Shown piece by piece: positions 26,558 through 36,821 of a DNA stretch of 64,000 nt (positions within the stretch are counted from its first letter, which is position 1; each line of letters starts with the position of its first letter). A model generated the notes under the pieces. It did not search any database. It saw only the letters and a program-made list of their open reading frames with translations, and was not told the DNA's origin. This DNA comes from an uncultured Flavobacteriaceae bacterium (GTDB taxonomy: Bacteria; Bacteroidota; Bacteroidia; Flavobacteriales; Flavobacteriaceae), in NCBI GenBank assembly GCA_947503005.1, contig CANNCA010000004.1:62001-126000 (forward strand), written 5' to 3'. A program made the position numbers and the translations under genes.

Positions 26558-26932
26558 ATGCCAACAATTTCACAATTAGTACGAAAAGGAAGAGTCACAA
26601 TTACTAAGAAGAGTAAATCGGCTGCTTTGGATTCGTGTCCTCAACGAAGAGGGGTGTGTACACGTGTTTATACTACTACGCCTAAGAAACCTAACTCGGC
26701 CATGAGAAAAGTGGCTAGGGTAAGGTTGACCAATGGTAAGGAGGTAAACGCATACATTCCTGGAGAAGGACATAACCTCCAAGAGCACTCGATAGTATTA
26801 GTAAGAGGCGGAAGGGTAAAAGATTTGCCAGGAGTTAGGTATCATATCGTGAGAGGGGCTTTGGACACCGCTGGTGTCGCAGGCCGAACTCAACGTAGAT
26901 CCAAGTACGGTGCAAAACGCCCGAAGAAGTAA
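26558..26932 (+). CDS. rpsL: 30S ribosomal protein S12
   Basis: A 124-residue S12, first gene of the str operon. The protein lines the decoding centre and helps monitor codon-anticodon pairing. [16 protein letters not shown] has the Lys (E. coli position 42/43) that is changed in streptomycin resistance, and [17 protein letters not shown] has the second site (Lys 87/88); both are wild type here. The protein starts [11 protein letters not shown] as usual and ends in [12 protein letters not shown] consensus promoter lies about 45 bases upstream, and rpsG follows after 23 bases. Confidence 0.97.
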   Translation: MPTISQLVRKGRVTITKKSKSAALDSCPQRRGVCTRVYTTTPKKPNSAMRKVARVRLTNGKEVNAYIPGEGHNLQEHSIVLVRGGRVKDLPGVRYHIVRGALDTAGVAGRTQRRSKYGAKRPKK

Positions 26933-26955
26933 ACAAACTTTTTTAAGAAGCAGTA

Positions 26956-27432
26956 ATGAGAAAAAAACAGGCAAAAAAGAGGCCGCTTTTACCAGATCCA
27001 AGATTCAATGATCAATTGGTTACAAGATTTGTAAACATGATGATGTGGGATGGAAAGAAATCGGTTGCCTTTAAAGTGTTCTACGATGCGATGGATATTG
27101 TAGAGGAGAAAAAAACAGATGAAGAGAAAACTTCATTGGAACTTTGGAAAGATGCATTGTCCAATGTCATGCCACATGTTGAAGTGAGAAGTAGAAGAGT
27201 GGGTGGTGCAACATTTCAAATACCAATGCAAATTCGCCCAGATCGTAAGATTTCAACAGCTATGAAATGGCTTATCAGCTTTGCTAGAAAACGTAACGAA
27301 AAGGGGATGTCGGCAAAGCTGGCAGCTGAGGTATTGGCAGCTTCGAAAGAAGAAGGGGCCGCGGTAAAGAAAAGAGTCGACACGCACAAGATGGCGGAGG
27401 CAAACAAAGCATTCTCTCACTTTAGATTCTAA
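26956..27432 (+). CDS. rpsG: 30S ribosomal protein S7
   Basis: A 158-residue S7, the primary assembly protein of the 30S head, contacting the 16S 3' domain and the E-site t[38 protein letters not shown] and the C-terminal [14 protein letters not shown] are all family signatures. In E. coli S7 represses its own operon by binding the rpsL-rpsG spacer; that spacer is only 23 bases here, with no obvious structure, so the same control is doubtful. fusA follows after 6 bases. Confidence 0.97.
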   Translation: MRKKQAKKRPLLPDPRFNDQLVTRFVNMMMWDGKKSVAFKVFYDAMDIVEEKKTDEEKTSLELWKDALSNVMPHVEVRSRRVGGATFQIPMQIRPDRKISTAMKWLISFARKRNEKGMSAKLAAEVLAASKEEGAAVKKRVDTHKMAEANKAFSHFRF

Positions 27433-27438
27433 TCAGAA

Positions 27439-29571
27439 ATGGCAAGAGATTTAAAATATACAAGAAATATAGGCATTGCCGCGCACATTGATGCCGGTAA
27501 AACTACAACTACCGAACGTATTCTATTTTACACGGGCGTTAGTCATAAAATAGGCGAGGTGCATGATGGTGCAGCGACCATGGACTGGATGGAGCAAGAG
27601 CAGGAGCGTGGTATTACCATTACTTCTGCCGCTACAACTTGTGAATGGAAGTTCCCAATGGAAAATGGTCAGCCCACGGCTGATGCCAAAGATTATCACT
27701 TTAATATTATAGATACACCTGGCCACGTAGATTTTACGGTTGAAGTAAACCGTTCTTTGCGCGTTTTAGACGGATTGGTATTCCTATTCAGCGCTGTCGA
27801 TGGTGTTGAGCCTCAATCGGAAACGAACTGGAGGCTAGCTGACAACTATAAAGTTCCACGAATTGGTTTTGTTAACAAAATGGATCGTCAAGGGGCTAAT
27901 TTCTTAATGGTTTGCAAGCAAGTCAAAACCATGTTGGGGTCTAATGCGGTTCCTATTGTTTTGCCAATTGGTGATGAAGCTGACTTCAAGGGTATTGTTG
28001 ATTTGGCTAAGAACAGGGCTATTGTATGGCATGAAGAAGGTTTTGGTTCTACTTTTGATGTAGTTGATATTCCGGAAGAAATGAAAGCTGAAGTAAAGGA
28101 GTATAGAGCTGCCTTAATTGAAGCCGTTGCCGAGTATGATGAGGAGTTGATGGAGAAATTCTTCGAAGATGAGGATTCTATAACTGAAGATGAAGTGCAC
28201 GCTGCTTTAAGAGCTGCGGTTATGGATAGGGCCATTATACCTATGATTTGTGGTTCTTCCTTTAAGAACAAAGGTGTTCAGTTTCTTTTGGATGCTGTAT
28301 GTAGATATCTCCCTTCTCCTATAGACAAAGATGCGATTGTAGGTACGGATCCAAACACAGGTGAGGAAATCTCCAGAAAACCAGATGTTAAGGAGCCATT
28401 TGCCGCTTTAGCATTTAAAATTGCTACAGATCCTTTTGTAGGTCGTTTGGCATTCTTTAGAACATACTCGGGTCGCTTAGATGCTGGTTCGTATATCTTG
28501 AACAATCGTTCAGGTAAAAAAGAACGTATCTCGCGTATTTATCAAATGCATTCTAATAAACAAAATGCTATCGATTATATCGAGGCGGGTGATATTGGAG
28601 CTGCTGTTGGGTTTAAGGATATTAAGACGGGAGATACGATGTCTTCTGAGAAACACCCAATTATATTGGAAAGTATGAACTTTCCCGATCCTGTAATCGG
28701 TATTGCCGTTGAGCCTAAAACTAAGGTAGACGTTGATAAATTAGGTATGGCTTTGGCCAAGTTGGCCGAAGAGGATCCAACGTTCCAAGTAAAAACTGAT
28801 GAAGCATCAGGTCAGACCATTATTTCGGGTATGGGCGAGCTTCACTTAGATATTATTGTCGATCGTTTAAGACGTGAATTCAAGGTTGAAGTGAATCAAG
28901 GTCAGCCACAGGTTGAATACAAAGAAGCTCTCACTAAAACGGCGTCTCACAGAGAAACATATAAGAAACAATCTGGTGGCCGTGGTAAGTTTGGTGATAT
29001 CGTTTTTGAAATGGGTCCTGCGGACGATGATTTCGAAGGTGATGGGTTGCAGTTTGTTGATGAAATCAAAGGTGGTCGTATTCCTAAGGAATTCATTCCA
29101 TCCGTTGAGAAAGGATTCACAGCAGCAATGTTGAACGGACCGTTAGCCGGATTCGAAATGGATACCATGAAAGTGGTGTTGAAAGATGGGTCTTTTCACC
29201 CTGTGGATTCAGATGCGCTTTCTTTTGAGCTGGCGGCAAAAATGGGTTACAAAGCTGCCGGTAAAGCCGCTGGTGCTGTCATTATGGAGCCAATCATGAA
29301 AATTGAGGTGATTACACCTGAAGAAAACATGGGTGATATCGTTGGTGATTTGAACAGAAGACGTGGAACAATTAGCGATATGAGCGATAGGGCAGGCGCT
29401 AAAGTTGTGAAAGGTACCGTGCCGCTTTCAGAAATGTTCGGATATGTGACTTCATTAAGAACGTTGTCTTCAGGTAGGGCAACATCAACAATGGAATTCG
29501 ACCACTATGCTGAAACTCCATCGAATATATCAGAAGAAGTAATTAAGGCAGCAAAAGGCGTAACCGCTTAA
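27439..29571 (+). CDS. fusA: Elongation factor G
   Basis: A 710-residue translocation GTPase. G1 is [15 protein letters not shown], switch II region G3 is DTPGHVDFT, and G4 is NKMDRQGAN. Domains II-V follow, with [19 protein letters not shown] in domain III, and domain IV with [15 protein letters not shown], ending [15 protein letters not shown] short insertion between switch I and G3 ([16 protein letters not shown]) is normal for this phylum. The gene sits between rpsG and rpsJ; tuf, which usually lies here in proteobacteria, is absent, as is typical for Bacteroidota. Confidence 0.97.
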   Translation: MARDLKYTRNIGIAAHIDAGKTTTTERILFYTGVSHKIGEVHDGAATMDWMEQEQERGITITSAATTCEWKFPMENGQPTADAKDYHFNIIDTPGHVDFTVEVNRSLRVLDGLVFLFSAVDGVEPQSETNWRLADNYKVPRIGFVNKMDRQGANFLMVCKQVKTMLGSNAVPIVLPIGDEADFKGIVDLAKNRAIVWHEEGFGSTFDVVDIPEEMKAEVKEYRAALIEAVAEYDEELMEKFFEDEDSITEDEVHAALRAAVMDRAIIPMICGSSFKNKGVQFLLDAVCRYLPSPIDKDAIVGTDPNTGEEISRKPDVKEPFAALAFKIATDPFVGRLAFFRTYSGRLDAGSYILNNRSGKKERISRIYQMHSNKQNAIDYIEAGDIGAAVGFKDIKTGDTMSSEKHPIILESMNFPDPVIGIAVEPKTKVDVDKLGMALAKLAEEDPTFQVKTDEASGQTIISGMGELHLDIIVDRLRREFKVEVNQGQPQVEYKEALTKTASHRETYKKQSGGRGKFGDIVFEMGPADDDFEGDGLQFVDEIKGGRIPKEFIPSVEKGFTAAMLNGPLAGFEMDTMKVVLKDGSFHPVDSDALSFELAAKMGYKAAGKAAGAVIMEPIMKIEVITPEENMGDIVGDLNRRRGTISDMSDRAGAKVVKGTVPLSEMFGYVTSLRTLSSGRATSTMEFDHYAETPSNISEEVIKAAKGVTA

Positions 29572-29581
29572 ATTTTAGAAG

Positions 29582-29887
29582 ATGAGTCAGAAAATCAGAA
29601 TAAAACTAAAATCTTACGATCACAATTTGGTTGACAAGTCAGCTGAGAAAATCGTTAAGACGGTAAAAACGACTGGTGCTGTTGTAACTGGACCGATTCC
29701 TTTACCAACACACAAAAAGATATTTACGGTTTTGCGTTCGCCGCACGTAAATAAGAAGTCAAGAGAGCAGTTTCAATTAAGTTCTTACAAAAGACTTTTG
29801 GACATCTATAGTTCTTCGTCAAAAACCATAGATGCCTTGATGAAATTGGAGCTTCCAAGTGGGGTTGAGGTAGAGATAAAAGTTTAA
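29582..29887 (+). CDS. rpsJ: 30S ribosomal protein S10
   Basis: A 101-residue S10 (also NusE, a transcription antitermination partner of NusB). [40 protein letters not shown] and [20 protein letters not shown] are typical. It follows fusA after 10 bases and appears to be the last gene of the first transcription unit, because a terminator-like hairpin and a 200-base gap follow it before rplC. Confidence 0.97.
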   Translation: MSQKIRIKLKSYDHNLVDKSAEKIVKTVKTTGAVVTGPIPLPTHKKIFTVLRSPHVNKKSREQFQLSSYKRLLDIYSSSSKTIDALMKLELPSGVEVEIKV

Positions 29888-30087
29888 GTAGAGTCTCGGT
29901 TGCCGAACAAAGTTTAAGCTAGCCGAAGTAACATGTCCCGAGCTGCGAGCGAGGGAAAAACGGATAAAATTCATACACAGGGTTGAATTTTTTCGCCCTG
30001 TTTTTTTATAAGGTATTTAAGAACAAGTTTAATATAAACGGATGAAGGTTCTCATAATGAGAGTCAAAGTCCACAATCTAAAATCAA
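29888..30087. other. Spacer between rpsJ and rplC
   Basis: Two hundred bases without a gene. It contains an imperfect GC-rich hairpin TCCCGAGC...GCGAGGGA (about 29936-29957), the terminator-like hairpin at 29977-30007, and TCTCAT-A-ATGAGA (about 30051-30063) shortly before rplC. I find no clear consensus promoter for rplC here. Confidence 0.45.
29977..30007 (+). terminator. Terminator-like hairpin inside the ribosomal cluster
   Basis: ACAGGG (29977-29982) pairs with CCCTGT (29996-30001), loop of 13 bases rich in T, followed directly by a run of seven T. It would end or attenuate transcription between rpsJ and rplC. Confidence 0.6.
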
Positions 30088-30711
30088 ATGTCTGGGTTAA
30101 TAGGAAAAAAAGTAGGCATGACCAGTATTTTTGACGAGAATGGAAAGAACATTCCATGTACCGTTATAGAAGCTGGCCCATGTGTAGTTACCCAAGTCAG
30201 AACCAAAGAGGTCGACGGGTACAGTGCCCTTCAGCTTGGTTTCGATGACAAGGCAGAGAAACGTGCTAACAAGGCCGAATCGGGTCACTTTAAGAAGGCA
30301 GGTGTATCTCCCATGAAAAAAGTCGTTGAATTCCAAGGTTTTGAAGGAGAATTTAAATTAGGAGATACCTTAGGTGTCGATTTATTTATTGAAGGAGAAT
30401 TTGTAGATGTAGTAGGTACATCTAAAGGTAAAGGCTTTCAGGGAGTTGTTAAAAGACATGGTTTTCGCGGTGTTGGTCAAGCAACCCACGGTCAACACAA
30501 TCGATTAAGGGCGCCAGGTTCTATTGGTGCTGCTTCATATCCTGCAAGAGTGTTTAAAGGAATGAAGATGGCAGGTAGAATGGGTGGTGAACGAGTAACT
30601 GTTCAAAACCTTAGAGTTTTAAAAGTGGTGCCAGAAAAGAACCTTTTAGTAGTAAAAGGTGCCGTACCGGGACACAAAAATGCTTATGTAACTATTCAAA
30701 GGTGGCAGTAA
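30088..30711 (+). CDS. rplC: 50S ribosomal protein L3
   Basis: A 207-residue L3, an early 23S-binding protein whose extension reaches close to the peptidyl-transferase centre. [20 protein letters not shown] at the start, then the tip [20 protein letters not shown] and [21 protein letters not shown] are signature segments. It opens the S10 part of the cluster after the rpsJ gap. The stop TAA shares its last base with the ATG of rplD (TAATG), so the two genes are translationally coupled. Confidence 0.97.
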   Translation: MSGLIGKKVGMTSIFDENGKNIPCTVIEAGPCVVTQVRTKEVDGYSALQLGFDDKAEKRANKAESGHFKKAGVSPMKKVVEFQGFEGEFKLGDTLGVDLFIEGEFVDVVGTSKGKGFQGVVKRHGFRGVGQATHGQHNRLRAPGSIGAASYPARVFKGMKMAGRMGGERVTVQNLRVLKVVPEKNLLVVKGAVPGHKNAYVTIQRWQ

Positions 30712-31340
30712 TGAAGATAGCAGTTTTAGATATCAAAGGAAAAGAAACAGGTAGAAAGGCGGATCTTTCTGATGCTGTTTTTGGAATAGAACCTAACAAT
30801 CACGCAGTTTACTTGGATGTAAAGCAATACTTGGCTCACCAGCGTCAAGGAACTCATAAATCCAAGGAAAGAGGAGAGATTGCAGGAAGTACTCGAAAGA
30901 TTAAAAAACAAAAAGGAACTGGTACCGCTCGTGCAGGTAGTATCAAATCGCCAATCTTTAGAGGTGGTGGTAGAATTTTTGGCCCAAGACCAAAAGATTA
31001 CACGCAAAAGCTGAATAAAAATGTGAAACGTTTAGCTCGTAAATCAGCTTTGAGTATCAAGTCGAAAGAAAAGGCGATTTTAGTAGTTGAGGACTTCAAT
31101 TTTGACGCTCCTAAAACAAAGGATTTTGTCAATGTTTTAAAGTCTTTGGGACTTGAAAACAAAAAGTCTTTGTTTGTGTTGGGCGATTCAAATAATGGTG
31201 TATATTTGTCTTCGCGTAATTTGAAGCGCTCTGAAGTTATAACTAACTCAGAATTAAGTACTTACAAAATATTAAACGCGAACAATATTGTGCTGTTGGA
31301 AGGTGCCCTCGAAGGGATTGAATCGAACTTAAATAAATAA
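30711..31340 (+). CDS. rplD: 50S ribosomal protein L4
   Basis: A 209-residue L4 from the ATG at 30711, which overlaps the rplC stop; a GTG three codons upstream is not needed. [19 protein letters not shown] starts the protein and the tunnel-lining loop is clear in KIKKQKGTGTARAGSIKSPI and GGGRIFGPRPKDY. L4 lines the constriction of the exit tunnel and in E. coli also represses the S10 operon. Whether it controls the hairpin upstream of rplC here is open. Confidence 0.96.
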   Translation: MKIAVLDIKGKETGRKADLSDAVFGIEPNNHAVYLDVKQYLAHQRQGTHKSKERGEIAGSTRKIKKQKGTGTARAGSIKSPIFRGGGRIFGPRPKDYTQKLNKNVKRLARKSALSIKSKEKAILVVEDFNFDAPKTKDFVNVLKSLGLENKKSLFVLGDSNNGVYLSSRNLKRSEVITNSELSTYKILNANNIVLLEGALEGIESNLNK

Positions 31341-31347
31341 GAAAACC

Positions 31348-31638
31348 ATGAGTGTGTTGATAAAGCCAATTATAACGGAAAAAATGACTGCTGACAGCGA
31401 GTTGCACAACCGTTATGGTTTCGTTGTTGACCCAAAGGCCAACAAGATTCAAATTAAAGAGGCCGTTGAGGCAGCTTATGGGGTTTCGGTTAAAAAAGTG
31501 CGAACCATGAATTATGGTCCAACAAGAAAATCCCGCTATACCAAAACTGGTATACAGCATGGTAAGACAAACGCTATCAAAAAAGCGATAGTTGATGTGG
31601 CCGAAGGAGATATTATTGATTTTTACAGTAATCTATAA
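31348..31638 (+). CDS. rplW: 50S ribosomal protein L23
   Basis: A 96-residue L23, located at the tunnel exit where trigger factor and SRP dock. MSVLIKPIITEKMTADSELH is the usual start, followed by RYGFVVDPKANKIQIKEAVEAAYGVSVKKVRTMN and the end YKKAIVDVAEGD-like strand IVDVAEGDIIDFYSNL. It lies 7 bases after rplD and 9 bases before rplB, within the S10 gene order. Confidence 0.96.
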   Translation: MSVLIKPIITEKMTADSELHNRYGFVVDPKANKIQIKEAVEAAYGVSVKKVRTMNYGPTRKSRYTKTGIQHGKTNAIKKAIVDVAEGDIIDFYSNL

Positions 31639-31647
31639 AGACAAGAA

Positions 31648-32472
31648 ATGTCAGTTAGAAAATTAAAACCAATCACTCCTGGACAGCGTTTTAGAGTTGT
31701 AAATGGGTTTGACGCCATTACGACTGATAAGCCGGAGAAGAGTTTGCTCGCTCCGTTAAAAAAGTCCGGAGGTAGAAACAGTCATGGAAAAATGACCATG
31801 CGCCATAGAGGTGGAGGTCATAAAAGACGGTATCGAGTTATCGATTTCAAAAGAGATAAGCAGGACGTTGCGGCTACTGTAAAATCTATTCAGTATGATC
31901 CTAATAGAACAGCATTCATCGCTTTATTGGAATATGCTGACGGTGAGAAGAGATATGTGATTGCTCAAAATGGACTTCAAGTGGATCAGAAAGTTTCTTC
32001 TGGTAAAACTGCCACTCCTGAAATAGGAAATGCACTTCCATTAAGTGAAATACCATTGGGTACCATTATCTCCTGTATTGAATTACGTCCGGGACAAGGA
32101 GCGGTAATGGCAAGAAGTGCCGGTACTTTTGCTCAATTAATGGCGAAAGAAGGCAAATTCGTTACCGTTAAAATGCCTTCGGGAGAAACAAGGTTGATAT
32201 TATCAGGTTGTATGGCAACTATTGGCGCCGTATCCAATTCAGATCATCAATTATTGGTTTCCGGTAAAGCAGGTAGAAGTAGGTGGTTAGGCAGAAGGCC
32301 GAGAACTAGACCGGTAGCTATGAACCCAGTCGATCACCCAATGGGTGGCGGTGAAGGTAGGGCTTCAGGTGGTCATCCAAGATCAAGAAATGGTATTCCT
32401 GCTAAAGGGTATCGTACGCGTCAGAAGACAAAGAGCACCAACAAGTATATATTAGAACGTAGAAAGAAATAA
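31648..32472 (+). CDS. rplB: 50S ribosomal protein L2
   Basis: A 274-residue L2, needed for subunit joining and close to the peptidyl-transferase centre. [20 protein letters not shown] and the C-terminal [20 protein letters not shown] are visible. The first His of the conserved HPxGGGEG loop, implicated in activity, is kept; the second His of E. coli is Met, as I recall for Bacteroidota in general. It is flanked by rplW and rpsS with short spacers. Confidence 0.97.
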   Translation: MSVRKLKPITPGQRFRVVNGFDAITTDKPEKSLLAPLKKSGGRNSHGKMTMRHRGGGHKRRYRVIDFKRDKQDVAATVKSIQYDPNRTAFIALLEYADGEKRYVIAQNGLQVDQKVSSGKTATPEIGNALPLSEIPLGTIISCIELRPGQGAVMARSAGTFAQLMAKEGKFVTVKMPSGETRLILSGCMATIGAVSNSDHQLLVSGKAGRSRWLGRRPRTRPVAMNPVDHPMGGGEGRASGGHPRSRNGIPAKGYRTRQKTKSTNKYILERRKK

Positions 32473-32484
32473 AAGAAAAGAAAA

Positions 32485-32763
32485 ATGGCACGTTCACTAA
32501 AAAAAGGACCTTACGTTCACTATAGCTTGGAGAAGAAAATCCAACAAAACGCTGCTTCTGGAAAGAAGTCGGTCATAAAGACATGGTCAAGAGCTTCTAT
32601 GATAACACCAGATTTTGTTGGTCTTACGATAGCAGTTCATAATGGAAGACAATTTGTTCCCGTATTCGTAACAGAGAATATGGTTGGGCATAAACTAGGC
32701 GAATTTTCTCCTACACGATCCTTTAGGGGGCATGCGGGAGCAAAGAATAAAGGTAAAAAGTAA
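32485..32763 (+). CDS. rpsS: 30S ribosomal protein S19
   Basis: A 92-residue S19, a head protein that contacts the A-site finger with S13. [41 protein letters not shown] and [17 protein letters not shown] are signature segments. The stop is 3 bases before the rplV ATG, so reinitiation between the two is likely. Confidence 0.97.
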   Translation: MARSLKKGPYVHYSLEKKIQQNAASGKKSVIKTWSRASMITPDFVGLTIAVHNGRQFVPVFVTENMVGHKLGEFSPTRSFRGHAGAKNKGKK

Positions 32764-32766
32764 GCT

Positions 32767-33174
32767 ATGGGAGTTCGAAAAAAACAGATGGCCGAAAGAA
32801 TAAAGGCCGAGAAGAAGAAAGTAGCGTTCGCTAAGTTGAACAATTGCCCTACTTCACCGAGAAAAATGCGAATTGTCGCTGATTTGGTGCGTGGCGTACA
32901 AGTAGAAAAAGCATTGGCAATATTAAGATTCAACCAAAAAGAGGCCTCAAGAAGGTTGGAGAAGTTGTTACTTTCGGCTTTGGCAAACTGGCAAGCGAAA
33001 AATGAGGACTTGAATGTAGAGGATGCCGATCTTTTTGTTAAGGAAATTCGTGTTGATAGCGGAAGCATGTTAAAAAGATTGCGACCAGCTCCACAGGGAA
33101 GAGCGCATAGAATTAGAAAGCGATCAAACCATGTTACTTTGGTTTTGGGGTCTAACAATAATATAGAAAGCTAG
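32767..33174 (+). CDS. rplV: 50S ribosomal protein L22
   Basis: A 135-residue L22, with a beta hairpin that lines the exit tunnel near L4. The core is visible as [21 protein letters not shown] and the hairpin with [23 protein letters not shown] charged N-terminal extension of about 20 residues ([17 protein letters not shown]) precedes the core and is common in Flavobacteriia. It is followed after 1 base by rpsC. Confidence 0.96.
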   Translation: MGVRKKQMAERIKAEKKKVAFAKLNNCPTSPRKMRIVADLVRGVQVEKALAILRFNQKEASRRLEKLLLSALANWQAKNEDLNVEDADLFVKEIRVDSGSMLKRLRPAPQGRAHRIRKRSNHVTLVLGSNNNIES

Positions 33175-33175
33175 A

Positions 33176-33895
33176 ATGGGACAGAAAACAAATCCGATAG
33201 GAAATCGTCTTGGAATCATCAGAGGATGGGAATCTAACTGGTATGGTGGAAACGATTATGGCGATAAGCTAGCTGAAGACAGTAAAATACGTAAGTATAT
33301 CCACGCCCGTTTGGCTAAGGCAAGTGTGTCGCGGGTAATTATTGAACGTACTTTGAAGCTGATTACGGTAACGGTTACAACCGCAAGACCCGGTATAATT
33401 ATTGGAAAAGGTGGGCAAGAAGTAGATAAGCTAAAAGAAGAACTGAAGAAAATTACCGGTAAGGAAGTTCAGATAAATATTTACGAAATAAAAAGACCCG
33501 AGGTTGATGCCAATTTGGTAGCTGCCAGTGTTGCTAGACAAATTGAAAGTAGAATTTCTTTTAGAAGAGCGATTAAAATGGCCATTGCTGCTGCTATGAG
33601 AATGAATGCCGAGGGGATTAAAATTCAAATTTCAGGTCGATTGAACGGTGCTGAAATGGCCCGTTCGGAATCTTATAAAGATGGTCGTATTCCACTTTCT
33701 ACTTTTCGAGCAGATATCGACTATGCTTTGCATGAGGCACAAACAACCTATGGAAAGTTGGGAATCAAAGTTTGGATCATGAAAGGCGAAGTATATGGTA
33801 AGAGAGAACTTTCACCACTAGTGGGTATGACCAAAGGTGGTGGTGACAAGGGCGGTAAAGGAGATCGCGGAGGAAAACAACGTCGTAGAAAGTAA
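33176..33895 (+). CDS. rpsC: 30S ribosomal protein S3
   Basis: A 239-residue S3, at the mRNA entry channel. It starts [18 protein letters not shown], has the KH-domain GxxG loop in [17 protein letters not shown], and the C-terminal domain with [31 protein letters not shown]. The tail is Gly/Lys/Arg-rich ([19 protein letters not shown]), probably disordered RNA-binding sequence. It follows rplV almost without a gap and precedes rplP by 19 bases. Confidence 0.97.
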   Translation: MGQKTNPIGNRLGIIRGWESNWYGGNDYGDKLAEDSKIRKYIHARLAKASVSRVIIERTLKLITVTVTTARPGIIIGKGGQEVDKLKEELKKITGKEVQINIYEIKRPEVDANLVAASVARQIESRISFRRAIKMAIAAAMRMNAEGIKIQISGRLNGAEMARSESYKDGRIPLSTFRADIDYALHEAQTTYGKLGIKVWIMKGEVYGKRELSPLVGMTKGGGDKGGKGDRGGKQRRRK

Positions 33896-33914
33896 TTTTT
33901 TAAAGCAGTAGAGA

Positions 33915-34340
33915 ATGTTACAACCGAAAAGACAAAAGTTTCGCAAGATGCAAAAAGGCCGGATGAAAGGTATCTCCGGAAGAGGGCACCAACTTTCAAA
34001 TGGCATGTTTGGTCTTAAATCTTTGGAAACTAGTTTTGTCACAGCGCGTCAGATAGAAGCAGCCCGTATTGCGGCGACAAGATATATGAAGAGGGAAGGT
34101 CAATTGTGGATCAAGATTTTTCCAGACAAGCCTATCACCAAGAAGCCTTTAGAGGTGCGTATGGGTAAAGGTAAGGGTGCTCCGGAGTATTTCGTAGCAT
34201 GTGTACTACCTGGTCGAATCATGTTCGAGGTTGCAGGTGTACCAATGGAGATTGCTAAAGAAGCATTGCGCTTAGCGGCACAAAAACTTCCGGTAAAGAC
34301 TAAATTTATTGTTGCTAGAGACTATACCGCTCAAGATTAA
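33915..34340 (+). CDS. rplP: 50S ribosomal protein L16
   Basis: A 141-residue L16, which positions the A-site tRNA and organises the peptidyl-transferase region. [42 protein letters not shown] and [28 protein letters not shown] are the usual segments. The conserved Arg corresponding to the E. coli hydroxylation site lies in the latter part (PGRIM), though modification cannot be seen. Confidence 0.97.
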   Translation: MLQPKRQKFRKMQKGRMKGISGRGHQLSNGMFGLKSLETSFVTARQIEAARIAATRYMKREGQLWIKIFPDKPITKKPLEVRMGKGKGAPEYFVACVLPGRIMFEVAGVPMEIAKEALRLAAQKLPVKTKFIVARDYTAQD

Positions 34341-34351
34341 TTAAGGCTATC

Positions 34352-34543
34352 ATGAAAAAAAAGGAAATCAAAGAATTGTCGGTTGAAGAACTTCAAGCCA
34401 AGTTGGGTGAGTTCAAAAAGCAACATGCAGATTTAAAAATAGCTCATTTTGTTACTCCATTAGAGAATCCCCTTCAAATCAGAAAGGTGAGAAGAACGGT
34501 AGCAAGATTGGCAACTGAATTAACTAATAGGGAAAACCAATAA
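34352..34543 (+). CDS. rpmC: 50S ribosomal protein L29
   Basis: A 63-residue, two-helix L29 located near the tunnel exit next to L23. [20 protein letters not shown] is the standard first helix, and [19 protein letters not shown] the second. It is in the conserved position between rplP and rpsQ, with spacers of 11 and 13 bases. Confidence 0.95.
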   Translation: MKKKEIKELSVEELQAKLGEFKKQHADLKIAHFVTPLENPLQIRKVRRTVARLATELTNRENQ

Positions 34544-34556
34544 TTGGTTCTGCTTT

Positions 34557-34817
34557 ATGGAAGACAAAAGAAATTTAAGAAAAGAGAGAATCGGTGTTGT
34601 TACAAGTAACAAAATGGAGAAATCCATAGTTGTTGCTGAGGTAAAACGAGTGAAGCACCCTATGTACGGTAAATTCGTTTTGAAGACGAAGAAGTATGTA
34701 GCGCACGATGAAAAGAACGATTGTAAAGAAGGTGACACCGTAAAGATTATGGAGACCCGGCCTTTGAGTAAAACCAAATGTTGGAGGTTAGTAGAAATCT
34801 TAGAAAGAGCTAAATAA
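34557..34817 (+). CDS. rpsQ: 30S ribosomal protein S17
   Basis: An 86-residue OB-fold S17 that binds the 5' domain of 16S rRNA early in assembly. [40 protein letters not shown] and [21 protein letters not shown] are family signatures. The stop is 2 bases before the rplN start, suggesting coupled translation. Confidence 0.96.
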   Translation: MEDKRNLRKERIGVVTSNKMEKSIVVAEVKRVKHPMYGKFVLKTKKYVAHDEKNDCKEGDTVKIMETRPLSKTKCWRLVEILERAK

Positions 34818-34819
34818 TT

Positions 34820-35188
34820 ATGTTACAGCAAGAATCAAGATTAAAGGTAGCGGACAACACAGGAGCGAAAGAGGTTTTGACCATTCGCGTACTGGGAGGT
34901 ACTAAAAGGAGATATGCTTCTATTGGTGATAAGATTGTTGTTACTGTAAAGGAGGCAACTCCCAATGGAGGAATCAAAAAGGGTGCGGTATCAACAGCAG
35001 TTGTGGTTCGGACCAAAAAAGAGGTTAGGAGACCTGATGGTTCCTATATTCGTTTTGATGACAATGCTTGTGTCTTGTTGAACCCAACAGGGGAGATGCG
35101 TGGAACAAGGGTTTTTGGTCCGGTAGCAAGAGAGCTTCGCGATAAGCAGTTTATGAAAATAGTTTCATTGGCTCCTGAGGTGCTTTAA
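34820..35188 (+). CDS. rplN: 50S ribosomal protein L14
   Basis: A 122-residue L14, at the subunit interface and the site bound by silencing factor RsfS. It starts [19 protein letters not shown] and shows [38 protein letters not shown] and [20 protein letters not shown]. Length is exactly that of the family. It lies between rpsQ and rplX in the usual order. Confidence 0.97.
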   Translation: MLQQESRLKVADNTGAKEVLTIRVLGGTKRRYASIGDKIVVTVKEATPNGGIKKGAVSTAVVVRTKKEVRRPDGSYIRFDDNACVLLNPTGEMRGTRVFGPVARELRDKQFMKIVSLAPEVL

Positions 35189-35200
35189 TATTTAAGTAGG

Positions 35201-35515
35201 ATGAAAAAGTTAAAAATAAGAACAGGAGATACGGTACGAGTTATCGCTGGTGACCATAAGGGAGCTGAGGGTAAAGTTCAGCGTGTTGATATCGCCAAGA
35301 ATCGTGCGATTGTGGAAGGAATCAATATGGTTTCAAAACACGAAAAACCAAGTGCTAAGAATCCTCAAGGAGGAATAGTTAAGAAAGAGGCGCCTATTCA
35401 TCTATCAAACCTTTCGTTGATCGATTCCAAATCAGGTGATGCCACCAGAGTAGGATTCGAAGTAAGAGATGGTAAAAAGGTAAGGTTTGCTAAGAAATCA
35501 AATGAAGTAATTTAG
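35201..35515 (+). CDS. rplX: 50S ribosomal protein L24
   Basis: A 104-residue L24, a KOW-domain assembly initiator at the tunnel exit. [24 protein letters not shown] contains the KOW motif, and [22 protein letters not shown] with HLSNLSLID completes the core. rplE starts 2 bases after its stop. Confidence 0.96.
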   Translation: MKKLKIRTGDTVRVIAGDHKGAEGKVQRVDIAKNRAIVEGINMVSKHEKPSAKNPQGGIVKKEAPIHLSNLSLIDSKSGDATRVGFEVRDGKKVRFAKKSNEVI

Positions 35516-35517
35516 TT

Positions 35518-36069
35518 ATGGCTTACGTTTCAAGATTAAAAAAAGAATATCAAGAACGCATAGTAGATGCCCTAAAGGAAGAATTTGGGTATCGAAATGT
35601 GATGCAGGTTCCCAAACTCGAGAAAATCGTGGTTAGTAGAGGAGTTGGTGCTGCTGTTGCAGATAAGAAACTTATTGAACATGCTGTTGATGAAATGACG
35701 ATGATAACCGGTCAGAAAGCGGTAGCTACAATATCTAAAAAAGATGTTGCGGCATTTAAACTTCGTAAGGGTATGCCAATTGGCGCAAAAGTTACCCTGA
35801 GAGGAGAGAACATGTACGAATTTTTAGATAGACTTGTTACAAGTGCGTTGCCACGTGTTCGTGATTTTCAAGGAATCAAAGCAACAGGCTTCGATGGTCG
35901 TGGAAACTATAGCCTTGGTATCACCGAGCAAATAATCTTTCCTGAAATCAATATTGACAAGATCAATAGAATAAATGGAATGGATATTACTTTTGTGACC
36001 ACCGCAGAAACGGACAAGGAAGCAAAATCATTATTAACAGAACTAGGATTACCTTTTAAAAAGAAATAA
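35518..36069 (+). CDS. rplE: 50S ribosomal protein L5
   Basis: A 183-residue L5, a 5S rRNA-binding protein of the central protuberance. It begins [20 protein letters not shown] and contains [34 protein letters not shown] and [22 protein letters not shown]. Here the usual VxNxGVG motif reads VVSRGVG. rpsN follows after 1 base. Confidence 0.96.
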   Translation: MAYVSRLKKEYQERIVDALKEEFGYRNVMQVPKLEKIVVSRGVGAAVADKKLIEHAVDEMTMITGQKAVATISKKDVAAFKLRKGMPIGAKVTLRGENMYEFLDRLVTSALPRVRDFQGIKATGFDGRGNYSLGITEQIIFPEINIDKINRINGMDITFVTTAETDKEAKSLLTELGLPFKKK

Positions 36070-36070
36070 T

Positions 36071-36340
36071 ATGGCTAAAGAATCAATGAAGGCCCGTGAA
36101 AGAAAAAGGGCAAGAACTGTAGCTAAATATGCCGAAAAAAGAAAAGCCTTGAAGGAGGCTGGTGACTATGAAGGCTTACAGAAATTGCCAAAAAACGCTT
36201 CACCTGTCCGTATGCACAACCGTTGCAAAATAACAGGAAGACCTAAGGGTTACATGAGAGTTTTTGGAATTTCAAGGGTAACATTTAGAGAAATGGCCAA
36301 TCAAGGATTAATACCGGGCGTAAAAAAAGCCAGTTGGTAA
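36071..36340 (+). CDS. rpsN: 30S ribosomal protein S14, zinc-free long form
   Basis: An 89-residue S14 with [20 protein letters not shown] at the start and [20 protein letters not shown] at the end. This is the longer form that lacks the CxxC...CxxC zinc finger of the 61-residue type; only one Cys is present. It sits in the 30S head. A 62-base spacer with a hairpin separates it from rpsH, the longest gap in this part of the cluster. Confidence 0.96.
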   Translation: MAKESMKARERKRARTVAKYAEKRKALKEAGDYEGLQKLPKNASPVRMHNRCKITGRPKGYMRVFGISRVTFREMANQGLIPGVKKASW

Positions 36341-36352
36341 TATTTATAAACT

Positions 36353-36389
36353 GGTTTCAGGTTTAGCAAAACCGCTAAAAACCGTTACC
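36353..36389 (+). promoter_or_regulatory. Candidate structured mRNA element before rpsH
   Basis: GGTTTAGC (36360-36367) pairs with GCTAAAAACC (36374-36383) leaving a two-A bulge, and GGT (36353-36355) with ACC (36387-36389) extends the stem. A bulged stem directly upstream of rpsH could be an S8-binding site; this is inference. Confidence 0.35.
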
Positions 36390-36402
36390 AAAATAATAAG
36401 AA

Positions 36403-36801
36403 ATGGTTACAGATACTATTGCAGATTACTTGACACGAATTAGAAATGCTAGCCGTGCTGGTCACAGGGTCGTTGAGATTCCTGCTTCCAAAGTAAAGAA
36501 AGAGATTACTAAGATTTTATTCGATCAAGGATATATCTTAAGCTATAAGTTTGAAGAGGATAAGGTCCAGGGTAGCATTAAGATTGCCTTGAAGTATGAT
36601 AAAATGACCAAAGATCCCGTAATCAAGAAATTACAACGTGTAAGTAAGCCTGGCCTTAGAAAATATACCGGTTCTGATAACCTTCCTAGGGTATTAAATG
36701 GTTTAGGAGTTGCAATTGTGTCTACATCTCACGGTGTAATGACCAGTAAGCAAGCAAAAAATGAAAATGTTGGTGGCGAAGTATTGTGCTACGTATATTA
36801 A
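36403..36801 (+). CDS. rpsH: 30S ribosomal protein S8
   Basis: A 132-residue S8, a central-domain 16S binder that in E. coli also represses the spc operon. MVTDTIADYLTRIRNASRAGH starts it; the C-terminus has RVSKPGLRKYTG, LGVAIVSTSHGVMTSKQAK and GGEVLCYVY, which forms the RNA-binding surface. A bulged hairpin lies just upstream of the start. Confidence 0.97.
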   Translation: MVTDTIADYLTRIRNASRAGHRVVEIPASKVKKEITKILFDQGYILSYKFEEDKVQGSIKIALKYDKMTKDPVIKKLQRVSKPGLRKYTGSDNLPRVLNGLGVAIVSTSHGVMTSKQAKNENVGGEVLCYVY

Positions 36802-36821
36802 CAGCATAAAGAAGTAAAGAA

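Noticed and set aside
32637-33158. Minus-strand frame of 173 codons opposite rpsS-rplV
   Set aside because: It lies entirely across two essential ribosomal genes; such long antisense frames arise from the codon bias of ribosomal genes.
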